From Acidothermaceae bacterium (GTDB lineage: Bacteria > Actinomycetota > Actinomycetes > Acidothermales > Acidothermaceae), in the NCBI GenBank assembly GCA_025925185.1, contig JAICLV010000157.1, forward strand, positions 1-5,460: a stretch of 5,460 nt of DNA, written 5' to 3'. The notes beneath the pieces are model-generated. The model saw nothing but the letters and a program-made list of their open reading frames with translations, was not told the origin of the DNA and did not search any database. This document shows positions 1 through 4,529 of this stretch, piece after piece. The first letter of the stretch is position 1. Each line of letters starts with the position of its first letter. The translations under genes were made by a program, and so were the position numbers.

Positions 1-1367
1 CGGAAGACGTTGTCGGGGTCCCAGACGGACTTGATCGCGGCGAGGCGTTGGTATTTCCCGCCGTACGTCGCGCGCGTCCGCGCGTCGTCGTCCTCGGCGA
101 GGAAGTTGATGTAGCCGCCGTCCCCACTCGCGTGCGGCCGAAGCGCCGACCAGTAGTCACGCACCCAGGCGCGGTCGGCCGGGAGCCATGACGGGTCCGG
201 GCAGACGGTGGCGATGTTGTAGATCCAGCGCGATCGCCGGCTGCCGCCGAAGGCGGTTGCGTCTTCGGCCACGTCGGCGTAGGCGCCGCCCAGCGGGAAG
301 ATCGGCACGAACGCGAGCGGCGAGGTCTTGCGCGGCAGGTGTTCGATGGTGATGTCGATGACGTCGTCGCTGAGGTCATCGAGGTAGAGCGCCTTCTCGT
401 AGGCGCGGGCGCCCCACGGCGCAGTGTCGTTCTGCATCTGTTGCAGGTCGACATACGGGATCGGTGTGACGAGCTCGAATGCGGGCGCGAGCTTTCGAAG
501 GGGTGCGACGAGTGCGTCGTGCTCTCGCATCGTGCCGAAGCTGGCCACGAGCACCGCGATGCCGGTGGCGCCATGGAAGGCTTCGGGCACGAACGGTGCC
601 GGCGGTGCGGACATGCCGGCGATGAGTCCACCGACGTCACGTGGCACGTCATGCAGGTAGTTGCGGGCGAACTGCAACGCCTCGCGCGCGTCTTCCGGGC
701 GCCAGAAGAACATGCCGAGGTTGGCCATCGGTGCGACCTGGCGCAGCGCGAACTCGAACTCGGTGACCACTCCGAAGTTGCCGCCACCGCCGCGCAGCGC
801 CCAGAAGAGGTCGGGGTTGTCGTTCGCCGACGCAGTGACGACGCGTCCATCCGCCGTCACGACCTGCGCGCTGACCAGGTTGTCGCAGGTCATGCCCATC
901 ATGCGGGTGAGCCAGCCGAAGCCGCCGCCCAACGCGAGGCCGGCAACGCCGGTGTGGCTGATGAAGCCGCCGGTCACGGCGAGGCCCCGCGGTGACGTCG
1001 CGGCGTCGACGTCGGCCCACGTCGCGCCGCCCCCGCATCGCACCCGCCGGGCCGCAGCGTCGAGGGTTGCGTGCTTCATCGCGCCGAGGTCGATCATCAC
1101 TGCGCCGTCGGCCACCCCATGGCCCGCGAACGCGTGCCCGCCGCCGCGCACCGAGACGTCGAGGCCCTCGGCCCGCGCGAACGCGAGTGCGGTGACGACG
1201 TCGTCCGCCGACGCCGGTCGCGCGATCAGCGCCGGCTGACGCTGGATGTCGCCGTTCCAGATGGCCGCTGCGCGAGCCGCCCCGAATCGCGGGTCGCTGG
1301 GCGCGAAGACCTCACCACCGAACTTTGCGTGCAGGGACGAGAGCGCAGCATGGCTGATGTCGCGCAT
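1..1367 (-). CDS. FAD-linked oxidoreductase, berberine-bridge-enzyme (BBE) type, 3' end cut by window
   Basis: The frame is open from the ATG at 1367 to the window edge, giving about 455 residues. It probably lacks only a few C-terminal residues, because the BBE signature (GGYINFL near 415, then YGGKYQRLAAIK and WDPDNVF) is already reached. Order of parts: an N-terminal FAD-binding PCMH/FAD_binding_4 domain with VRGGGHAFAGHG (about 73-84), GGGFGWLTR (147-155) and NPDLFWALRGGGGNFGVVTEFEF (184-206), then a substrate-side region and the C-terminal BBE domain. By family knowledge, His78 in the RGGGH motif is the expected 8-alpha-histidyl FAD attachment site. The second attachment Cys found before GGGYG in bicovalent members is absent, with Ile136 at the aligned position. 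Such enzymes oxidise alcohols, sugars or secondary-metabolite intermediates with O2; the substrate cannot be read here. No signal peptide is seen, so a cytoplasmic location is likely. The start codon has no clear Shine-Dalgarno and lies 5 nt after the stop of the upstream small gene, which suggests translational coupling. Confidence 0.93.
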   Translation of the reverse strand, partial: MRDISHAALSSLHAKFGGEVFAPSDPRFGAARAAAIWNGDIQRQPALIARPASADDVVTALAFARAEGLDVSVRGGGHAFAGHGVADGAVMIDLGAMKHATLDAAARRVRCGGGATWADVDAATSPRGLAVTGGFISHTGVAGLALGGGFGWLTRMMGMTCDNLVSAQVVTADGRVVTASANDNPDLFWALRGGGGNFGVVTEFEFALRQVAPMANLGMFFWRPEDAREALQFARNYLHDVPRDVGGLIAGMSAPPAPFVPEAFHGATGIAVLVASFGTMREHDALVAPLRKLAPAFELVTPIPYVDLQQMQNDTAPWGARAYEKALYLDDLSDDVIDITIEHLPRKTSPLAFVPIFPLGGAYADVAEDATAFGGSRRSRWIYNIATVCPDPSWLPADRAWVRDYWSALRPHASGDGGYINFLAEDDDARTRATYGGKYQRLAAIKSVWDPDNVF

Positions 1368-1372
1368 GGGCG

Positions 1373-1570
1373 TCAGGAAAAGCGTGCGGCGAGTGGCGCG
1401 ACGAGCCGGTCGTCGATCTCCGGCATGCGGCTGTCCTCGCAGAAGCGGTGGGCCGCGACAAAGGCGGTGCCGGCGTTGGGTGGCATGACCTCGGTCCAGT
1501 CGAGCCGCGCCTGGCACCCAACGCAGCAGTAGGTGACGCAGTTCCGGTCGACCTCGACGGTCACGCGCAT
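1373..1570 (-). CDS. small Cys-containing protein of unknown function (65 aa)
   Basis: I do not recognise the family. The ATG at 1570 was chosen over an upstream in-frame TTG (1594) because a perfect GGAGG lies six bases before it. The product is 65 residues: a beta-like start (MRVTVEVDRN), a cysteine cluster C11-x3-C15-C16-x2-C19, His41 and Cys44 in AAHRFCEDSR, and a C-terminal segment PEIDDRLVAPLAARF that could be a helix. The C15/C16-x2-C19 pair together with H41/C44 could bind a metal such as zinc, but this is inference. There is no signal peptide or membrane segment. The stop is followed after 5 nt by the ATG of the FAD-linked oxidase, so the two probably form one transcription unit. A promoter-like pair and a palindrome lie upstream. 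Strong ribosome binding site, sensible composition and operon position support a real gene; no family match is claimed. Confidence 0.62.
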   Translation of the reverse strand: MRVTVEVDRNCVTYCCVGCQARLDWTEVMPPNAGTAFVAAHRFCEDSRMPEIDDRLVAPLAARFS

Positions 1571-1576
1571 CGGGCG

Positions 1577-1581
1577 CCTCC
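1577..1581 (-). promoter_or_regulatory. ribosome binding site of the small Cys protein
   Basis: On the minus strand this reads GGAGG, six bases before the ATG at 1570. It decides the start of the 65-residue protein, since the upstream in-frame TTG at 1594 has no comparable site. Confidence 0.75.
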
Positions 1582-1587
1582 GGGGAA

Positions 1588-1607
1588 GTGGCAACGGCCG
1601 TTGTCAC
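1588..1607. promoter_or_regulatory. 20-bp palindrome, candidate repressor operator
   Basis: The sequence GTGGCAACGGCCGTTGTCAC is an inverted repeat with no loop. The central 12 bp (CAACGGCCGTTG) are perfectly palindromic, and only one symmetric pair (1591/1604) is mismatched over 20 bp. With no loop, it suits a dimeric DNA-binding protein better than an RNA terminator. It lies in the divergent region between the small Cys protein gene and the O-methyltransferase gene, immediately downstream of a minus-strand promoter-like pair, so a bound repressor would cover the predicted start point. The cognate regulator is not in the window and the regulator family cannot be assigned. Confidence 0.5.
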
Positions 1608-1636
1608 ATAATCGCGGTCCCCGCAGGTCCTGTTAC
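1608..1636 (-). promoter_or_regulatory. candidate sigma70-type promoter for the leftward genes
   Basis: On the minus strand GTAACA (1636-1631) is followed after 17 bases by GATTAT (1613-1608). Each hexamer matches four of six positions of the TTGACA/TATAAT consensus. The predicted start would be near 1601, inside the palindrome, giving a leader of about 31 nt to the ATG at 1570. The same bases read CATAAT (1607-1612) on the plus strand, a five-of-six -10 match that could serve the O-methyltransferase gene, but no convincing -35 precedes it. Both are pattern calls only. Confidence 0.33.
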
Positions 1637-1652
1637 CGGAGTCGACGAAAAT

Positions 1653-1670
1653 GGCTAACAGTCACTAGCC
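1653..1670. repeat. short inverted repeat upstream of the O-methyltransferase gene
   Basis: GGCTA (1653-1657) and TAGCC (1666-1670) are inverted around an 8-base spacer, 33 bases before the O-methyltransferase start. It could be a weak operator or a chance match. Five-base arms are short, so confidence is low. Confidence 0.25.
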
Positions 1671-1694
1671 GATTTCGGGTTATCAGCCGCAAAA

Positions 1695-1698
1695 GGGG
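1695..1698 (+). promoter_or_regulatory. ribosome binding site of the O-methyltransferase gene
   Basis: A purine run AAAAGGGG (1691-1698) lies five bases before the ATG at 1704. It supports that start over the out-of-frame ATG at 1699, which directly follows the run. Confidence 0.55.
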
Positions 1699-1703
1699 AT
1701 GGG

Positions 1704-2357
1704 ATGTCGAGGGAGACCTGGGCGGCGGTCGACGCCGCGTTGGAGCAGTGGCTGCTGTCGCCGGATGCTGCCCTGCAGGCGGCGCTGGACTCGACAACCG
1801 CCGCGGGGATGCCGCCGATCAACGTCACGGCACTCCAGGGCAAGATGCTGCGCCTGCTGGCGCGGTCGATCGCCGCGGAACGCATCCTCGAGATCGGCAC
1901 GCTCGGTGGCTACAGCACGATCTGGCTGGCCGGCGGCCTCGGGCCGAGTGGTCGGCTGACGTCATTGGAGGTCGACGCGAAGCATGCCGAGGTCGCCCGA
2001 AACAACATCGCGCGAGCAGGGTTCGCCGACCGCGTCGACGTGATCGTCGGTCCGGCCTTGGAGACGCTGGCAACCCTCGACGGACAGGCCTTCGACCTGA
2101 CTTTCATCGACGCTGACAAGGTGAGCACTCCGGCGTACTTCGACTGGGCGGTTGCACACACGCGCCCGCGCGGGCTGGTCGTCGTCGACAACGTCGTGCG
2201 GGAGGGCGGTGTGATCGACCCGCAAGGCGACGCGAACGTGCAGGGCATGCGTGCGTTTCTGGAAGCGGCGGGGCGCGATCGGCGGGTCGACGTCACGGCG
2301 CTGCAGACGGTGGGCGGCAAGAACTACGACGGATTCGCGATCGCCCTCGTGAAGTGA
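1704..2357 (+). CDS. class I SAM-dependent O-methyltransferase (caffeoyl-CoA OMT-like)
   Basis: This 217-residue protein has the usual length and motif order of the small, metal-dependent catechol / caffeoyl-CoA O-methyltransferase family (Methyltransf_3/24). Visible parts: an N-terminal helical cap with MPPINVTALQGKML (36-49); SAM-binding motif I ILEIGTLGGYSTIWLA (61-76); acidic Glu89 at the end of strand 2 (LTSLEVD), expected to contact the SAM ribose; VIVGPALETL (113-122); FDLTFIDADK (130-139) with Asp136; and VVVDNVVREGGVID (159-172) with Asp162-Asn163. In this family the latter Asp/Asn residues hold the divalent metal that positions a vicinal diol substrate. It is probably a cytoplasmic enzyme that methylates a hydroxyl group of a small aromatic molecule; the actual substrate is unknown. 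It is transcribed divergently from the oxidase pair and ends 18 nt before the pseudo-receiver gene, so partial read-through into the trpD operon is possible. Start supported by a purine-rich ribosome binding site. Confidence 0.93.
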   Translation: MSRETWAAVDAALEQWLLSPDAALQAALDSTTAAGMPPINVTALQGKMLRLLARSIAAERILEIGTLGGYSTIWLAGGLGPSGRLTSLEVDAKHAEVARNNIARAGFADRVDVIVGPALETLATLDGQAFDLTFIDADKVSTPAYFDWAVAHTRPRGLVVVDNVVREGGVIDPQGDANVQGMRAFLEAAGRDRRVDVTALQTVGGKNYDGFAIALVK

Positions 2358-2363
2358 CGTCGA

Positions 2364-2369
2364 TACGAT
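2364..2369 (+). promoter_or_regulatory. candidate -10 element for a leaderless transcript of the pseudo-receiver gene
   Basis: TACGAT fits the actinobacterial -10 pattern TANNNT and ends exactly six bases before the ATG at 2376. That is the spacing expected when transcription starts at the A of the start codon. No Shine-Dalgarno is visible in the 18-nt gap, which agrees with leaderless translation. No convincing -35 was found. Confidence 0.4.
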
Positions 2370-2375
2370 TGCCAC

Positions 2376-2789
2376 ATGCCTGAGGAGCTCCGTCGCGCCA
2401 CCGTGCTCGTCTACTCGAGCAGCGCCGCGACCCGCGAGCGCGTGCTCAGTGCACTCGGCCGGCGCCCCGCGCCCGGGTTGGAGCTGGACTACGTCGAGGC
2501 CGCGACCGGCCGCGAAGTCGTGCGGATCACCGACGAGGGTGGGATCGACCTCGCCATCCTCGACGGGGAGGCCGCGCCGACCGGCGGGATCGGGCTCGGT
2601 CGGCAGCTGAAGTTCGAGCTGGACGCACCACCGCCGGTGCTGCTGCTGGTCGGGCGACGCGACGACGCCTGGCTCGCGACCTGGTCGCGCGCTGAAGCGG
2701 TGACGCCGCATCCGATCGACGCCCTACGGATCACCGAGGCGGTGCTCGGCCTGCTCCAGCCGGCCGGTGTCGTCGCCACCGGACACTGA
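2376..2789 (+). CDS. degenerate response-regulator receiver (pseudo-receiver) domain protein
   Basis: This 137-residue, single-domain protein follows the receiver (CheY-like) layout: strand 1 ATVLVYSSSAATRERVLSALG (8-28), strand 3 GIDLAILDGEA (56-66) with Asp63 where the phosphorylated Asp normally sits, strand 4 PPVLLLVGRRDD (86-97), and strand 5 EAVTPHPIDALRI (107-119) in place of the usual TKP-x-D segment. Several active-site residues are altered. The acidic pair after strand 1 is Ser14-Ser15-Ser16, the conserved Thr/Ser after strand 4 is Gly93, and the conserved Lys before Pro is His112. It therefore probably does not undergo normal Mg-dependent phosphorylation and may act as a protein-protein interaction module. 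There is no output domain or histidine kinase nearby. It is followed after 6 nt by a zinc-ribbon gene and then trpD, which suggests a shared role. The fold call is by motif and secondary-structure order only. Confidence 0.78.
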   Translation: MPEELRRATVLVYSSSAATRERVLSALGRRPAPGLELDYVEAATGREVVRITDEGGIDLAILDGEAAPTGGIGLGRQLKFELDAPPPVLLLVGRRDDAWLATWSRAEAVTPHPIDALRITEAVLGLLQPAGVVATGH

Positions 2790-2795
2790 CCCGCC

Positions 2796-3062
2796 GTGAA
2801 CGTCGCGGCCTGGTGTGGCAGCTGCGGCGAGTCGTTCCGGCTCGCCGAGCTGGTCGACGGTGCCTTTGACGGACGCTGCCCCCGGTGTGGGTTCGCCTTC
2901 GCCGAGGGTTATCTCCCGGTCGCATCGGCTGCCGTGCACGACGTGCTGCGCGCAGCGACCGCGCTGAAGGATGCGACTGCGCGGCTCCGTGACGTCGCAC
3001 CGAGGCTGCACCTGGACGGCCGCAAGATGAGCGCCGACCTCGTCGAGACGCTGGGCGAATAG
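2796..3062 (+). CDS. small zinc-ribbon protein (88 aa) coupled to trpD
   Basis: The product starts at a GTG six bases after the previous stop; no other start keeps the first cysteine pair. It has two CxxC knuckles, C7-G-S-C10 and C28-P-R-C31, 17 residues apart, each followed by Gly and an aromatic residue (CGESF, CGFAF). This is a classic single zinc-ribbon of rubredoxin-like form. Residues 44-88 (SAAVHDVLRAATALKDATARLRDVAPRL onward) are predicted mainly helical with spaced Ala/Leu, possibly a short coiled coil. Zinc binding is inferred from the motif; the function (nucleic acid, protein or regulatory contact) is unknown. Its TAG is directly abutted by the trpD ATG at 3063, so translation is very probably coupled. 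No clear Shine-Dalgarno precedes the GTG, so it probably depends on ribosomes finishing the pseudo-receiver gene. Confidence 0.85.
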   Translation: MNVAAWCGSCGESFRLAELVDGAFDGRCPRCGFAFAEGYLPVASAAVHDVLRAATALKDATARLRDVAPRLHLDGRKMSADLVETLGE

Positions 3063-4097
3063 ATGACGAGCTGGCCGAACGTCCTGTCGGCCGTGCTGCG
3101 AGGCGAGTCGCTGTCCGCCGACGACACGTCGTGGGCGATGAACGAGATCATGAACGGCGAGGCGACGACCGCGCAGATCGCCGGCTTCGCGATCGCGTTG
3201 CGCGCCAAAGGTGAGACCCCGGAGGAGGTCAGCGGGCTCGTGCGCACGATGCTCGAGCACGGGGTGCCGATGGCCGTTGCGAAGCGAGCTGTCGACACGT
3301 GCGGCACCGGCGGCGACCGAGCGCACACGGTCAACCTCTCGACGATGGCCGCGATCGTCGTTGCCGGCGCCGGTGCAACGGTCGTGAAGCACGGCAACCG
3401 CGCGGCGTCGTCCGCGGCCGGCTCTGCTGACCTGCTCGAGGAACTCGGCGTCGTCGTCGACCTTCCGGTGCAAGGCGTGGCGCAGTGCGTCGAGGAAGCG
3501 GGCATCGGCTTCTGCTTCGCACCGGTTTTTCATCCGTCGTTCCGGCACACGGCGGTGCCGCGGCGCGAGCTCGGCGTGCCGACGGTGTTCAACTTCCTTG
3601 GTCCGTTGACCAATCCCGCGCAGCCGGCCGCACAAGCCGTCGGCGTCTCGGACGAGCGGATGGCACCGGTTGTCGCCGGCGTGCTCGCCGCGCGCGGGGA
3701 GTCGGCGCTGGTGTTCCGCGGCGAGGACGGGTTGGACGAGCTGTCGACCGCGGCGCCGTCCAAGGTCTGGGTTGTGTGCGATGGCGACGTCCGGGCGGAC
3801 CGCGTCGATCCGGCCGAGATCGGCATCGCCCCTGCAGCGGCCGATGCCCTGCGCGGCGCCGACGCCGCGCACAACGCGCAGGTCGCGCGCCGGTTGCTCA
3901 AGGGTGAAGAGGGCGCGGTCCGCGACGCCGTAGTGCTCAACGCCGCCGCCGCATTGGTTGCCTTCGAGGGCACCACCGCTGCGCCGGTCGGGGAGCAACT
4001 GGCCGCGATGCTGTCGCGCGCAGCCGAGTCGATCGACTCGGGCGCGGCTCGCTCGACGCTCGAGCGCTGGGTGGCGCTGAGCCAGTCCTTGCGCTAG
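3063..4097 (+). CDS. trpD: anthranilate phosphoribosyltransferase
   Basis: TrpD joins anthranilate to phosphoribosyl pyrophosphate, releasing pyrophosphate, in the second step of tryptophan synthesis in the cytoplasm. The 344 residues have the expected length. They show the N-terminal helical domain ([36 protein letters not shown], 17-52), the PRPP loop DTCGTGGD (78-85) with TVNLST (89-94), KHGNRAASS (109-117), the anthranilate-contacting HPSFRH (157-162) and R168, [11 protein letters not shown] (176-186), and the metal-binding DGLDEL (222-227) with Asp225-Glu226. All key catalytic features are present. The loop reads GGDRAH where many homologues have GGDG plus Asn; this looks like a subgroup variation. 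The ATG abuts the zinc-ribbon stop, giving an operon of pseudo-receiver, zinc ribbon and trpD. No other trp genes are in the window. The gene ends before a large inverted repeat that may terminate transcription. A role in another phosphoribosyl transfer is possible but less likely. Confidence 0.97.
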   Translation: MTSWPNVLSAVLRGESLSADDTSWAMNEIMNGEATTAQIAGFAIALRAKGETPEEVSGLVRTMLEHGVPMAVAKRAVDTCGTGGDRAHTVNLSTMAAIVVAGAGATVVKHGNRAASSAAGSADLLEELGVVVDLPVQGVAQCVEEAGIGFCFAPVFHPSFRHTAVPRRELGVPTVFNFLGPLTNPAQPAAQAVGVSDERMAPVVAGVLAARGESALVFRGEDGLDELSTAAPSKVWVVCDGDVRADRVDPAEIGIAPAAADALRGADAAHNAQVARRLLKGEEGAVRDAVVLNAAAALVAFEGTTAAPVGEQLAAMLSRAAESIDSGAARSTLERWVALSQSLR

Positions 4098-4103
4098 CAA
4101 CGC

Positions 4104-4165
4104 GCCGATCATGCACATGTGCGTCATTCGGGCGCCCTCATACGACGTAAACGTGCATGATCGGC
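4104..4165. repeat. 62-nt inverted repeat between convergent genes; possible bidirectional terminator or dispersed palindromic element
   Basis: GCCGATCATGCAC (4104-4116) is a perfect 13-bp inverted match to GTGCATGATCGGC (4153-4165). Inside it the arms continue imperfectly (TGCGTC against GACGTA) and the core contains the self-complementary GGGCGCCC (4130-4137). A second perfect palindrome GCACATGTGC (4113-4122) lies in the left arm. It begins six bases after the trpD stop and ends 24 bases before the end of the convergent RAM-domain gene. An RNA hairpin could form on either strand, so a two-way terminator is reasonable, although there is no U-run as in classical intrinsic terminators. The long ordered arms also resemble intergenic palindromic repeats; whether copies exist elsewhere cannot be seen here. 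Confidence 0.7.
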
Positions 4166-4189
4166 AATGTTGCGGCCGGCCAGCCCCCG

Positions 4190-4477
4190 TCAGTCCGCCG
4201 CTTCCAGGCCGATGGCGAACGCGGCCTCGAGATCGTGCTGGCTGTAGGCCCGGAACGCCACGTGGGTTTCGGTGGCCAGCACACCGTCGACCTTGTTGAG
4301 CCGATCGGCGACGACGTCGGCGATCTGGTCGTGCTGGCGCACTCGCACCAGCGCGATGAGGTCGATCTCGCCGGTCACCGAGTAGACCTCGCTGACACCT
4401 GGCAGCTGCGCAATGGTCTCGGCCACTTCCGGGATCCGGTCGACGGCCGCCTGGATGAACACGATGGCAGTAATCAT
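4190..4477 (-). CDS. stand-alone Lrp/AsnC ligand-binding (RAM) domain protein
   Basis: This 95-residue protein is the C-terminal effector-binding half of Lrp/AsnC regulators without the helix-turn-helix. It has the RAM beta-alpha-beta-beta-alpha-beta order: strand ITAIVFIQA (2-10), helix PEVAETIAQL (16-25), GVSEVYSVTGEIDLIALVRV (27-46) with the signature SVTGEIDL at 33-40, helix DQIADVVADRLNKV (50-63), and strand GVLATETHVAFRAY (65-78). By family knowledge, such domains form dimers to octamers and bind amino acids or related small molecules at subunit interfaces. Alone it cannot bind DNA through an HTH, so it may sense a ligand, modulate another regulator or form mixed oligomers. The ATG at 4477 has a G-rich stretch upstream (GGGGG on the minus strand, six bases or so away) as a possible ribosome binding site. 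It lies 52 nt downstream of the phosphotransferase-like gene on the same strand and converges on trpD. The 52-nt gap holds only a GC-rich GGGGCCCC palindrome at 4480-4487. Confidence 0.93.
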   Translation of the reverse strand: MITAIVFIQAAVDRIPEVAETIAQLPGVSEVYSVTGEIDLIALVRVRQHDQIADVVADRLNKVDGVLATETHVAFRAYSQHDLEAAFAIGLEAAD

Positions 4478-4529
4478 TCGGGGCCCCCGCGGCGTTGCGA
4501 GCGGCAGCGAGTAACGGCGTGGGGTGAGA

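Noticed and set aside
339..1532. Several plus-strand open frames opposite the FAD-linked oxidase
   Set aside because: The minus-strand frame shows a full FAD_binding_4/BBE motif series over the same bases; the plus frames are Arg/Ala/Pro-rich shadows.
1448..2116. 222-residue plus-strand open frame bridging the divergent intergenic region
   Set aside because: It overlaps the O-methyltransferase in another frame, has no recognisable domain, and is rich in Arg/Gly as expected for a shadow.
1962..2711. 249-residue minus-strand open frame antisense to the O-methyltransferase and pseudo-receiver genes
   Set aside because: Low-complexity composition and no motifs; the plus-strand methyltransferase motifs explain this stretch.
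2724..4127. 467-residue minus-strand open frame across zinc-ribbon gene and trpD
   Set aside because: It is antisense to genes with clear motifs, is Arg/His-rich with no domain pattern, and is typical of shadow frames in GC-rich DNA.
4480..4487. GGGGCCCC palindrome just upstream of the RAM-domain gene
   Set aside because: Eight GC-only bases are expected by chance in this composition; its minus-strand G-run may serve only as a weak ribosome binding site.
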